This document shows, in pieces, positions 44,044-55,912 of a DNA stretch of 64,000 nucleotides. This DNA is from Chlorops oryzae (Eukaryota; Arthropoda; Insecta; Diptera; Chloropidae). Under the pieces are notes generated by a model. The model did no database searches. It worked only from the letters and a program-made list of their open reading frames with translations, and was not told the DNA's origin. Position numbers and translations under genes: made by a program. How positions within the stretch are numbered: position 1 is the stretch's first letter; each line of letters begins with the position of its first letter. Location: the NCBI GenBank assembly GCA_020466095.1, contig CM035808.1:11939663-12003662 (forward strand). The letters are read 5' to 3'.

Positions 44044-44607
44044 ATGGACAATTTCGTGAACTTTATTGACATGGAGACCTATCTATCGTATCTAAATCCG
44101 TTTGAAGTCGATGAAGAAATGTTGGAAGCCGATCAGTTGCTCGAGCCAAATGAATTGCTGCCTCCTCGTGAGAGTTCTACCATTGAAAATAAATTTATAA
44201 AGAAACTCAAAGATCAGTATTTAAAGGCAAAATTGAGAATTGAAGAGGAATCCCGAAGTGACGGCGATGACGACAACGACAACGACCACGACCACGACGA
44301 TGACCAAGACAACAACGATAACGATAACGAGAACGAGAACAACAACGACGACTATGCTGATACAGAGGACACCGAACAGGAGAGCATAAACGATCGAATC
44401 CGAAGTCGTGTTAAGCATTTTTTAAAAAAGATGCCATGCAGCAAAAAGAAAAAAGAACAAAAGCATATTGTCCTGTATTTGGCTCCCATCAATCATGATT
44501 TATCATTTAAGGAAGAGCTCAACGAAGATGATTGGGTTTACTATAATGACGAGATGACAAAAAGGAATTCAAAGAAAAAATCAAGAAAAAATATGCACAA
44601 TTATTAG
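44044..44607 (+). CDS. Intronless ORF with acidic tract and IVLYLAPIN motif (187 aa), unknown
   Basis: ATG at 44044 follows an AT-rich leader. Residues 1-70 are moderately hydrophobic and acidic (NFVNFIDMETYLSYLNPF). Residues about 73-113 are almost only Asp/Asn/Glu/His. A basic helix-like part (RIRSRVKHFLKKM) comes next, then the motif HIVLYLAPINHDL-x-FKEEL...DWVYY and a Lys/Arg-rich C-terminus. The motif region shares about half its residues over 27 positions with the 86-aa ORF at 40759. No membrane segment. Start, stop and composition support a real protein; its function is unknown. Confidence 0.62.
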   Translation: MDNFVNFIDMETYLSYLNPFEVDEEMLEADQLLEPNELLPPRESSTIENKFIKKLKDQYLKAKLRIEEESRSDGDDDNDNDHDHDDDQDNNDNDNENENNNDDYADTEDTEQESINDRIRSRVKHFLKKMPCSKKKKEQKHIVLYLAPINHDLSFKEELNEDDWVYYNDEMTKRNSKKKSRKNMHNY

Positions 44608-46546
44608 GGTCTGCAATGGACAACATACGCGGGACCATATCACTTCATGACAATGGAAATGTTTAGTAAACTCCTCGCGATTTTAGGATATTCGCAATTT
44701 TTTTTTTTTTTTGGGTTTGAATTCGATTTTACTTTATTGCCTTTGGGAATCTTCTTGAAAATAAATATATTAATAAATGAAAAAAAAAATAACATGTTGC
44801 ACTTTAGTTTCTTATGGCTTGGTTCCAGGCGCGTATGCGGAATATTGTTTCGGGAGGAATTTCATTTTTGTTAGGCATTACCGTGACTAAATTTTCATGT
44901 TGCATTCCAATTTTCTCGTATTTCCATCCCTGCTGATCAGTTCGGATCATACTCAGCTCTATTCTAAAAAAATATTCCCTGTGAATTTTCCCCTAAAAGT
45001 TTTTTTCGATGGAAAAAAGAAGTTTTCCAAGCTTCAATAAAAAAAGAGAATGTGATGTCCTTTCCTTAAAATTGTTCGCAATACTTACTTCCGTAAAACT
45101 CCCTTGCCAATGTGCTTAGAATTGGAGAATTATTTTCAAATTCGCAGGGAAAAATTTCCCGGGAATATGTAGAATTGGTCTGACTAGTCTTTTAATTGGA
45201 TCGGAGTGGAAGATATACTACTTCCAAGCAGAAAAAATCAATCCTGTTCTAAAAATTTCCCGAGCATTTATTTAATTTATATTTTTCCCCACGAAAAAGG
45301 GAGTTATTCTAAGCGTCAATAAAGAAGAGAATGTGATGACCTTTGCTTAAAAATTTACAAAATTCTTGCTCCCTTCCAAAATTTGCTTAAAATGGAAGAA
45401 TTCTTTTCAAATCCTCGGAAATATTTCAAATCCGTCTGAATATTAAAACCTACACTGAATTTTGAACAGGGCATTGTGGACTGAAATATCACCATCATCT
45501 GAAGAAGATGGAATGGTAATCGAAAATCTCAGAGTAAAATACAGCAGAGAATGTTCTGTGCACATGTCCTGCTGCGGCTAGGCGTAGACTCACGTGTCTG
45601 GAGGAAAGGAGTCGCCAAGCAATTGGTCGCTTTAGTCCCTTCGAGATTCTGAGATTCATAAACAGTCTCAACCTACTCTGAGGGAATATGGGTAGCAGAA
45701 AATATCTCTTAGGTGGGGTAGTGCTCTTGGAGCCTTAATAATATTAATAATTGAATTCAAGTTATTGAAAATGAACTTTTTTTAAGCAATACAGGCTCGA
45801 ATGTGTTTCATTTGTGATTAGAGAAATCTCAAATAATTTTACTACTTATTAGTTTTGTCTGCAATTTTCTAAACATTCAACATTTCGCGATGAGTTTCAC
45901 TCCATTCGCTGTAGTAACTTGAGCTGTTCTCCAACTACTCCTTGGCTGGGCATTTATAGGGCAGTTTTGTTTTTCTATCAATTTCCAACAAATGTATCGC
46001 CTTTTTGTGACCCTTAAGTGTCACGAATTTTTTGAATTACTCCAGAAGTCGACCTGTCATGGCAAATTGGGGCACGATTCCTTTGTCTCGCCTCAGCGAA
46101 TAGTAAAATAACAAGGGCAGTTTTCGGGGATTTCCTCTTGACTGAATTTTTCTACATTTGGCAACCCAAGTGTTCTCCTTTTTACAAAATTGACCCCCTT
46201 TTTATAACGGGGTTTTATTTACTTCAAATATATATTCAACTTCGACATTCATCCAATTGCTCGAAATGCGAGGCCAGATGTCAACGTCCCCACGAATTGT
46301 AGGTACATACATACATGCATAGTTAACAAGACTTCGCAATTTTTCCCACAATTCGGTTATCTGCTTGTCATGTCGTAATATCCTCTTTGAATACAAATAC
46401 CTCTTAATTAATTGCGTACAACGAGCGCGACAAGAGGCCGCGAGCAGATTTTCATTCAAATAATTATTATTATCACAATTTATGATTATTTTCATTGACA
46501 ATTTCGAAGTTTTTTTTTTCTTTTTTTTTTTTTGTGCTTACCACGT
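44608..46546. other. Spacer with a diverged tandem repeat and a LINE-like fragment
   Basis: 44960-45180 and 45255-45440 are direct repeats sharing GAGAATGTGATG-CCTTT-CTTAAAA and TTTTCAAAT-C-C-GG-AAA. 45575-45740 matches the repeat at 32945-33122. No gene seen. Confidence 0.5.
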
Positions 46547-46555
46547 TTGGAAGTC

Positions 46556-48592
46556 GGGGGAATGAAAAATGGCCCCAATGAAAAATGGCCCCAAACTCAA
46601 AATGAAAAAAGGCCCCAACTTTTGGGGCAATTTTGCATTTTGAAAAATGACCCCAAATCAAAAATGAAATTTGGCCCCAAAATAAAATGAAAAAAGGCCC
46701 CAAAATCAAAACGAGCTGTTTTTAATCTAAATGAAAAATGACCCCAAACTAGAAAATAAAAATGGTCCTATGAAATTTGAAAAACTAGAAATGAAAAATG
46801 GCCCCAATTTTGGGGTAATTTTTCATTATGCAAAATGGCCCCACTTTAAAATATGAAATTTGGCCCCAAAATCAAATGATAAGTCAAGAATATAAAACAG
46901 GGCTGGAACGCGAAATGGATTCATAACCAAATAAAAGAGGCCCCGACTTTTGGGGTCATTTTGCATTATGAATTATAGCCCCAACATGAAATGAAAAACC
47001 ACCCCAAGAATCAGGATTCGTTTTGAATGCAAATGAAAAATGGCCCCAAACTACAACTTGAAATTTTTTAATTGAAAAATGGCCCCAAAATTGGGGTAAT
47101 TTTGCATTATGAAAAATCACCCCAATTCAAGAAAGGAAAAAAGGCCCCAAACTTGGGGTAATTTTGCATTATGAAAAAAGACCCCAAACCAAAAAAGGAA
47201 AAATGACCCCAAACTTGGGGTAATTTTGCATTATGAAAAAAGACCCCAAATCAAAAAAGGAAAAATGGCCCCAAAATTGGGGTATGACTGCTGTTAAAAC
47301 CAGTAAAAGATTTTAAAAAAATTTTGCCTGCTATCACCCGATTTCTTCAAAAAAAATTTTCGCCTGCGGCGCAAAAACTTCTAACTCTGTTTATTTCAAA
47401 TGTTTTAACCTCATCCATATATTTTATATATATTATTAGAACTTGCTTATAACAGCCGCGAGGAACTATTTTAAATGTGGGGTCCATCAGGTATTTTCGG
47501 TCTTGTATGTTTTCTTTAATTAGATCGATAGATTTCAAAGATGAAAATATGCAGTACGAGAACTCGTCTTCAATTATACATGCGGTATAAAATGCTCTGG
47601 GAATTTGGTCATCTTTCGAAACACCAAAAATTGTCCACACTCACTCTAATTGAAACGATTCTCTAACCTCTATCGAAGACGTGGAAGATTTTACGAAAGA
47701 TTTGCTGACCAAGTAGTTTAATCCTCTTATAATTCTTGGCAACGAAACCTGCTTACTTTCATCCTGAAATCTGGAATTTTGACCTTACTGAAATTTGGCC
47801 CCAAAATAAAATGAAAAAAGGCCCCAAATTTGGGGTCATTTTGCGTTATGCAAAAAGACCCCAAATCAAAAAAGGAAAAAAGGCCCCAAAATTGGGGTAA
47901 TTTTGCATTATGAAAAAAGACCCCAAATCAAAAATTGAAAAAAGGCCCCAAATTTGGGGTCATTTTGCATTATGAAAAAAGACCCCAAATCAAAAATGGA
48001 AAAAAGACCCCAAAATTGGGGTAATTTTGCATTATGAAAAAAGACCCCAAATCAAAAAAGGAAAAAAGGCCCTAAATTTGGGGTAATTTTGCATTATGAA
48101 AAATAACCCCATTCAGTATAATATTTTGGGGCCTTTTTTCATTTTCAGTTGGCGATAGTTTTGAATTAGGACCATTTTTTTTTGGAGCCCCAATTTCGTA
48201 CGAAGGAAAACGGGCCCGGAAATATATAAAGTTTTGGGGTAATTTTGCATTATGAAAAATTGCCCCAAATCAAAAAAGGAAAAATGGCCCCAAAATTGGG
48301 GTAATTTTGCATTATGAAAAAATACCCCAAATCAAAAAAGGAAAATGGCCCCAAAATTAGGGTAATTTTGCATTATGAAAAAAGACCCCAAATCAAAAAA
48401 GGAAAAATGGCCCCAAACTCAATGTAATTTTTGAAAAATGCAAAATGACCCCAAACAAAAAGGAAAAAAGACCCCAAAAAAAATGAAAAATCGCCCCAAA
48501 ATTCGTGTTGTTGTTTTCAACATTAAGTTTTGGGGTCATTTTTCATTTTGAGTTTGGGGCGAATTTGCATTGGGGTCATTTTTCAGGGAGCC
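46556..48592 (+). repeat. Left GGCCCCAAA array
   Basis: Two blocks (46556-47285 and 47790-48592) of GGCCCCAAA / TTTGGGGTAATTTTGCATT steps, separated by about 500 bases of non-repeat DNA. It ends in TCAGGGAGCC, a version of the element's terminus TCATGGAGCC, so an element end lies inside the composite. Confidence 0.88.
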
Positions 48593-50751
48593 AAAAAGTA
48601 CAATGAACCTCATTCAAAAAATCTAAAAAATCACAATCAGAAAAAAATATACTTATGTTAATTTTTTGTGATTTTAATCAAATAAGCCTATTTTTAATCT
48701 TGCCTGCCGCCATCTTATTTAAGGGGACATGACATTGGCCGTTTTTTAAATCTTCTTTTCTTATAAAGTGATCGTTTCAAGTGATCGTTTGAAAACTAGT
48801 AGACCGATCGAGGTCAATTTTAAAACTTTAGATTGGGAAAGGTATCCTTTATTCTTGAATAGCCAAATTTTTTGATATTTTGTTGTTGTAGTAGTTTTTG
48901 TTGGCATTTTCCTTAGAAGAAAGCAATAAATTGTTATATGTTTCGTAGTTTGCACGTACTTTTTGAACAAACTAAGTAACCCGTAAGTGTGAAAATTTTC
49001 CAAGTGATCGATGGATTAGTATTAACTGAGAAACATACAAAAATTGTTTTATTTTTATAGATATCTATTTTTTTGAAATTATTTTTTATAACATGTCCCA
49101 ACCCGCCATTAAACGATGCCTTTACAGCCATAAGGTTATCAAAAACCTGTGAGATCTATGTTTTGGAGTCCTTGACTATTCTCCCAATGCGCCATCTACT
49201 AACATTTATAATTTTTCCCGTTTGCCACCTATTTAATCTAAATCGTTAGTAAATTTTTCCAAACGAGCAAAACTGACCACATGTGGGTCTGGTAGCATGT
49301 TTTGCTGTTCTCTCTTTTTCTACAACCTTTACTTCGTTTTCGTCTCACTATTTATATTCCAAAATAATTAATGTACATATACCGAAAATTTCACGAGGAT
49401 ATCTTTGTTAACACCGGAGATATAAAGAGAAAACAATTGAAGAACCCAACATTTGGACACTTTTGCTCGCCACTGTATGTGGGAATTAAGATAGTCCCCA
49501 GTCGAAAGTTTTATTAATAAAAAGGAGATGCTTTAATTTTGTAAAGATAAAATTCGAGGCACTTACGTCGCTGATGACATAAAGAGGAAAAAGGGAAAAT
49601 TTTACGTATTTACATTGCCACTAGGGCGAAAAACTAAATTTAACAAATAAGTAAGGCCGCCTTGCCAGACGGCTAGCTAGCTTGAGATTGTCGGCTGCCA
49701 CACGGTGCGATGCAACGTTGGTCGCTACATATATATATATATTCCTGATCAGGATCAAAAACTGAATCGATTTAGACATGTCCGTCTGTCCGTCTGTCCC
49801 TCTGTCCGTCCGTCTGTATCCAGATCTCCTCCTAAACGGCTTGATCGATCAAGTCGAAACTTTGTACACAGGTATATTGGGCTAAGATTATGATCCTAAC
49901 AGAAAATGGGATATATACGCCAACTGCCACGCCCACAAATGACTATAATGTTTTTTCACTTAAATGCTCATAACTCGCGAACCACTCAACCGATTTCATT
50001 GATAGTTGGTGCAATGGTAGACAACGAGAAGAGACGTGTCCTGGGGGAAAATGGACGCCGCCTTTTTGCAGCCACGCCCACAAATGGGCCTAGAAAAATT
50101 GGCTTTCCATAACTTTTGAACCAAAAGGCGTAGAAGCTTGAAAATCGGAACATAGGTTCACTAGGGCCGGTAGAGAAGGAAGGCGGTAGAGATAAAAATT
50201 TATATCGTCCGCCGACTGCCACGCCCACAAATGAAGACTTTTCGTAACTTCTAAAGTAAAAGGCGTAGAAGCTTGAAATTCGGAATATAGGTTCACTGGG
50301 GCCAATGAAGGTGGTAGAGATAGAGATTTATATCATCCGCCCACTGCCACGCCTACAAATGGAGATTTTTCTTCAATTCTTTACGGGATGTTCAAAGTTG
50401 CAAGAATTTGTGCGCAGGAATTCCTGCGCTATATGCAATTGGGCATAATTCCTATGAAAAGCGATCTTACTAAGACCGAATTTACCCACATTTACGTTAG
50501 AAAGGGTAATTGCGCAGGCGATAAAAAAAAATTCTTTTCATTCTTTTCGATGATGCGAGACTTCAACTTTTTAATCACCGTCACACTAACATTGAAATTT
50601 AAAACTCAATTATTTCAGGTTGATGCAAACAATATAAAAGGGCTTGAGAATAATGACAATTTCGTTGAAAGTTAATGAATCATTCGGTTTCACGCCCATC
50701 AAGCAGCTTAAAAATGTGAGGCCGGGCACCATGAAATTGCGCATGGAGAAA
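48593..50751. other. Interior of the composite element
   Basis: Not made of the array unit. It includes AT-rich DNA, and at about 49735-50370 a dispersed repeat with GTCCGTCTGTCCGTCTGTCC and three CCACGCCCACAAATG-like steps. ORFs here are short; none looks like a transposase. Confidence 0.6.
49735..50370 (+). repeat. Dispersed repeat with GTCCGTCTGTCC motif, copy 1
   Basis: Shares CGATTTAGACATGTCCGTC with 63870-63893. Contains repeated steps CTGCCACGCCCACAAATG, GGCGTAGAAGCTTGAAA and ATAGGTTCACT at roughly 130-base spacing. The motif recurs in many fly genomes as part of dispersed repeats; I cannot assign its class. Confidence 0.55.
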
Positions 50752-51470
50752 TTGTGCATTATGAAAAATCACCCCAATTCAAGAAAGGAAAAAAGGCCCC
50801 AAACTTGGGGTAATTTTGCATTATGAAAAAAGACCCCAAACCAAAAAAGGAAAAATGACCCCAAATCAAAAAAGGAAAAAAAGGCCCCAAAATTGGGGTA
50901 ATTTTGCATTATGAAAAAAGACCCCAAATCAAAAAAGGAAAAAAGGCCCTAAATTTGGGGTAATTTTGCATTATGAAAAATAACCCCATTCAGTATAATA
51001 TTTTGGGGCCTTTTTTCATTTTCAGTTGGCGATAGTTTTGAATTAGGACCATTTTTTTTTTGGAGCCCCAATTTTGTACGAAGGAAAACGGGCCCGGAAA
51101 TATATAAAGTTTTGGGGTAATTTTGCATTATGAAAAATTGCCCCAAATCAAAAAAGGAAAAATGGCCCCAAAATTGGGGTAATTTGCATTATGAAAAAAG
51201 ACCCCAAATCAAAAAAGGAAAAATGGCCCCAAAATTAGGGTAATTTTGCATTATGAAAAAAGACCCCAAATCAAAAAAGGAAAAATGGCCCCAAACTCAA
51301 TGTAATTTTTGAAAAATGCAAAATGACCCCAAACAAAAAGGAAAAAAGACCCCAAAAAAAATGAAAAATCGCCCCAAAATTCGTGTTGTTGTTTTCAATA
51401 TTAAGTTTTGGGGTCATTTTTCATTTTGAGTTTGGGGCCATTTTGCATTGGGGCCATTTTTCATGGAGCC
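50752..51470 (+). repeat. Right GGCCCCAAA array, shortened duplicate of the left array
   Basis: Begins inside a repeat unit. 50758-50870 matches 47103-47215 and 50880-51470 matches about 48000-48592 almost base for base, including the unique string CAGTTGGCGATAGTTTTGAA. It is therefore a duplicate lacking the middle of the left array. Confidence 0.85.
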
Positions 51471-51479
51471 TTGGAAGTC

Positions 51480-53523
51480 AGCCGTTTGGCATATTCTCAT
51501 TTTGTTAACTCAATTGACTTTTCTTGTGGGAGCTCGCTAATTGCTTGAAAAGATGATTTTTACAACGATTACACTGTGCGACATTTTAGAGGTAATGTTT
51601 TGTAAACAAATATTTGACGAATGTTTTTGAAAGTGCTCGGTGAGTATAACAACGCCTCATACTCAGTTTTGTCAAGTGACCTCTACTTTTTCTTAAAATA
51701 GACATCAAAATGTGGGGCCGAGAATTAAATTACTCACGTACTTATGGCTATATCTCGTAATCCGTTCAATATTTTAATTTCTTTTTCATCACGATTCATA
51801 GCTCTGAACTTATTTTAAATAGTTTTAGTACAAACCGACCCGAAAAAACTCTATCTAGAAGGTGCAAATTGCAAAAATTCCAAAAATTTGACGTGTTTTT
51901 TTTTATCATATTTTATTTTGTATGGCCTATAGCTCCCAAGGCAATAAACATTTTATCAAAATTTTTTGATGCAAATATAGAAAGATTATAACAAAACAAC
52001 TTCTTTATATACACGAATCGCATCCGAGCACTACTTGATACCGTTTTTCCGCTGCAAAGTTGAACATTTTTTACCAAAAATCGGAAGAAAAAACACCAAA
52101 ATCACCCTTTGGGTATGCACGAAATTTTTCAACCCAACACAAATGGTTCCGAAGCGTGAAAAGAATTTCTAATCCGTGTTGCACTGTTTTTTTCTGGACA
52201 ATCTGCCAAGGAAAAAATTCCCTAAATCCGTTTTTGCCTTGGCAAATTAACCAGAAAAAAAATAGTGCAACACTGATTAAATATTATTTTCACGGTTCTG
52301 AGGAGTTGTCTCCTTATCCACTGAGGGTGCCATAGAATAATCACTTCTCACCCTAGCTTATCTTCATCAATAAATGATGGAGTAGTTGTACAAAAAAGTT
52401 GTATAAGAGAATGGCGGAGGTGCCGGAAGGGTTCAAGGCACGACTGTAATGAGGCACTAAGAGTCAACATCAAAAGACCCGAAATCCCTTTATTAGCGAA
52501 GGCTCTGAACCATCTCCATGAAGCTCGTTTGTCGGAAAAACAATAATAAATAATACAAACATTGTTTTATATATTTTTATGTATTTATATGTTTATATAA
52601 GAATGATGATTTCGACCTCTGATAGCCACAATGCATTGTGGATAAGCTCTCTGGTTCGCACTCACACAGTCACATGGAGAATCATTGAGATTAATTTTCG
52701 CCAAACGATTCATTGAATCCGAATGCAAAAATCGAAAATATTAAATCAAAATGTTTATTCAAACTTGTTTACTTTCATTGAACATCATTAAACACTAGCC
52801 GCAATCTCCGGTTATGGATAAATAGTTTAAATAAACGAAAAATGGATCTAAAAATAATATAAAAAAAAATTAACTTGCAAATTGCATGAATTCAAAGATA
52901 ATTGTTTATAAAACTTATTTGTTTTTATAACGTTAATTGCTGGAAATGATTTATTCTACTTCATTAAAAAAATATTTTTTTTTGGTTTTGTTTTGTTTAA
53001 AAATGAAAAGAAAAGAGTCATGAAATCTTAAAACGGTTGCATGCTTCATACATTGGGGCAACGATTTCATGCAATCGAAAAACAATGCAGCGATTGATTT
53101 TCTCTCCTATAGTTTCGATAGTCTCAGGAATGGGAAGGCATGAGAAGCTTTAATTTTGGCATAAATTATTTTAGCTGCACTCATGGTTTATGGTCGAAGT
53201 ATTCAAACGTCAAAAAAAAAAGATGAATTCATAGACAAATGTTGTCGATTTGTTGAGTCATTTGAGGCAAACAAACAAAAAATCTCAATACCAAATGAAA
53301 TTTATTACCTACATTTAATTCAAATGCTTTATTATATTCTCTCTTTATATATTTAACCCTCTAAACCCTGGCTCCGTCCCAACAAGGACGAGTCTTGCAC
53401 AATTTTTTAAGCAGATAAAATGTTCCGATTTTTCGACTGTACTATTTTCCGACGCCTTTGTGAATACCCCTATAATTCCAGATTGGTTTTTCTCCAACCG
53501 AACAGGATCTTACCTGATTTTGT
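51480..53523. other. Spacer, no gene seen
   Basis: AT-rich. The only structured feature is a 110-bp hairpin at 52170-52279. The short ORFs have no recognisable content. Confidence 0.5.
52170..52279. repeat. 110-bp imperfect hairpin
   Basis: The left arm runs TAATCCGTGTTGCACTG, TTTTTTTCTGG and TGCCAAGG. The right arm is its complement: CCTTGGCA, CCAGAAAAAAA, TAGTGCAACACTGATTA. The arms of about 45 bases leave a small loop. Likely a short MITE; if transcribed it would fold into a stable stem. Confidence 0.75.
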
Positions 53524-53847
53524 CAATAAGGCTATTCACAAAGCCTTCTAAAATCCCTTTTAAATTTAGCCAAATACAGTATTCCCCGGAGATATGCACC
53601 CCGGATGTAAGCATTCACTGCATATATGCACCCGAATTTGAGTAATTTGCCTTAAATTTTCATACAAGAAGCCCCGCTTATGAGAACTCCCCGGTTATAA
53701 GCACTATTTTTCGTGCATTTTGCACGGTCCTTATACTCAGGGAATACTGTATAGCTGAAATGGGTACTTTTACAGCTAAAAAATTTTCACTTTAGCTGGG
53801 GATAAATTTATAAGGGATCTTAGAAGGCTTTGTGAATTGCCTTGTTG
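53524..53847. mobile_element. MITE with ~45-bp inverted ends, interrupted by a Tigger-like MITE
   Basis: Left arm CAATAAGGCTATTCACAAAG, then CCTTCTAAAATCCC. The right arm is the complement, GGGATCTTAGAAGG then CTTTGTGAATTGCCTTGTTG. No clear target duplication; superfamily unassigned. Confidence 0.68.
53577..53748. mobile_element. pogo/Tigger-type MITE, TA target site
   Basis: Begins CAGTATTCCCCGG and ends CAGGGAATACTG, flanked by TA on both sides (53575-53576, 53749-53750). 172 bp. Such CAGT...ACTG ends with a TA duplication are typical of pogo/Tigger mariner relatives. It is inserted inside the element at 53524-53847. Confidence 0.75.
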
Positions 53848-55362
53848 AAAAAAAAAACAAAATCGTGGCAATACAGGGTTAACGAAATGTCTATTTTTTT
53901 TGCAAAAGAAAATTGTTCATTCTCATAATGAACAACCAAACATCATGTGCTCCATTTTTTCATGTCCAAAATTCCTCTTTGCAAAACCAAAAAGTTACTT
54001 TTGTAAGTGAAAAAACTCATCCGCTATTCAAGTCAAGCAAGGACCGCTACATCTTCGGAATTATAACTATTAAGAAAGGACAAAAAAAAATAGAAAAAAA
54101 TAATAATAAACGATTGCATTTGGTGATGCTACTTGTCAACACGCACTCACGTCCTTCACAGATGAAAAAAAAAACAGATACAACAAAATAAATTGAAGAA
54201 AAAATAAAGGGAGGGACTTGGAAGTTGATACACTTTAATTTTCGCGTCTTATTGACTAGAACGACTTCCGAAGCTCATGCTTCAATGGCTCATAATGTCA
54301 TGGCAACAATGAAGCATGCTTTATGAATATTGCTTCCTCTCGATCTCTCTATCTCCCCCTCGGTCCCCTCCTCTATGTATAATATCTCTCTGATTTTACA
54401 GGGAATACTGTTTCCTTCGAATAGCTGCAGATGTTGTAATATCAATTTACATTTTTCATCTTTTATTAATGCATTCGCCTGAAATGAGTTGTTTAAAAGG
54501 AAAATTTAATTTTCTGAAAAAATAATACGGATTTTTGTCACCAGGATTCAGAGTGATGCGACAACCTTGCTGTGAGATGAACGTAGAAAATGGAATAAGG
54601 AGATAAGATGCAATGTCTTATGCGTTGAAAGGAATTTTTCTCGAGAGGATATATTTAAAAATTTTCTTCTACTTTGGCTAGCAATCGTTTTTTCATTTCA
54701 AAGAAAGTTGGAATTTTTGATGTTACTGGGATTTTTTTCCACAGTCCAAAATGTCACTTAATCCGTCATTGTCATTGAAATAAGTGACACACAATAGTTC
54801 TAATAGGACAAGGCCCAGGGTAATTATTGAACAGTTGAACTTTTTTTTTTTTGTGTGAAAATAGTGGTACTTACTTACCAGCGTTGCCAGACGGCACGCA
54901 TTTGGCTGAGCGTTCCGCTTTTTGGCCTTGAATTGCAATGTCCCGCCGAGACAGAAAAAATAGGGATATTTTGAATTACCTCGACACAACGCTTGGGAAA
55001 TGAATTTTCTGATTTAAGTTATTAAACTTGCCCCTCAATCTTGGCTAACGGAAATAAATCAGATCAATTTTCGAATTGAATTACCTTTTCCCAGGAAAGG
55101 GAAAACAATCGCATATCCGTATTTCAATATTTTTAGAGGAATTGCGATAAGAAATGTGAGAATGTGAGAAAGGCAATTAACTATTTTGATGAGCTTTTCA
55201 ATATAATTTCCTCTTCACTTCTTAAAATCAAATTTAAAACATTATCACATTAATGGGAAATTATTTTAAGGAAAGCCTTAGGAAAGCCTTTCAGTGACTT
55301 GATGAATAGTCGAAATTTTTAATCACAAAAATTATTTTTAATTAAAATTACTTCATTCGAAG
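53848..55362. other. Spacer, no gene seen
   Basis: AT-rich with poly-A and poly-T runs; the small ORFs show no recognisable features. Confidence 0.45.
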
Positions 55363-55572
55363 TCGGCCTTTGTGCCGTGTAATTGGGTCAGAAGCCAATT
55401 TACAAAGCGAGAGACCCTGCGCTCGACTCTCAGCTGAGGTCGTGGATGTTTGGGTAGTTTTTCAGTTTCTGTTTTTCTTTGTTTTCCCATTGCACGTGGC
55501 ATCAGAACGGGGCCAATTGGAGCTTAATTGTGTCACCCTTTGTGGCAGCCACACTAACCTAACCTAACCTAC
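55363..55572 (+). mobile_element. tRNA-derived SINE with (CCTAA)n tail, copy 3
   Basis: Starts GTCGGCCTTTGTGCCG; A-box-like GTGCCGTGTAATTGG and B-box-like GCTCGACTCTCAGC lie about 45 bases apart. Body GAGGTCGTGGATGTTTGGG and GTGGCAGCCACAC, then three CCTAA units. Confidence 0.75.
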
Positions 55573-55912
55573 GTCATTTGAACACTCCCCCTTCCTCAAA
55601 ATTCCATAAAACCACCCATTTTTGGCAGCGTTTTTGACTACCGACAAAACAAGTCATGCAGTGTGATTAAAGTCTCTCGGAGAGCGAATAACGAAGCCTC
55701 AAAAAGTGTCTTTGATATATTTGGATAGGGATAAATGGAACTTTGGAGTTAGTCTGTCTGCATTTTTTCCACACGAAAATGTATTGAAAATTGTCCCGAA
55801 TTTCTTTATGAGAAATGTCATCTGGCAACCCTGCGATCTACTAAACGATTCTAGAGTATAGACAGAGTTGTATTTTTTCAAAATGAAACTAAAACTCAAA
55901 CTTTATGGGTTA

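Larger units (their letters stand above)
46556..51470. mobile_element. Composite foldback/MULE-like element, 4.9 kb, with 9-bp target duplication
   Basis: Perfect 9-bp flanking duplication TTGGAAGTC (46547-46555 and 51471-51479). The ends are inverted: left GGGGGAATGAAAAATGG, right (complement) GGCTCCATGAAAAATGG, and the match continues through CCCCAATG-AAAATGGCCCC and AAACTCAAAATGAAAAA. Both arms are arrays of a unit of about 62 bp alternating GGCCCCAAA/TTTGGGGTAATTTTGC and ATTATGAAAAA. A 2.2-kb non-array interior separates a left array (to 48592) from a right one (from about 50752). Long tandem-repeat arms plus a 9-bp duplication are the layout of Drosophila foldback elements and MULEs. No transposase is seen. 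Confidence 0.82.

Noticed and set aside
46556..51470. GGCCCCAAA arrays as a CRISPR array or plain satellite
   Set aside because: Eukaryotic DNA, no unique spacers and no cas genes. The 9-bp duplication and inverted ends show a transposable element rather than a simple satellite.
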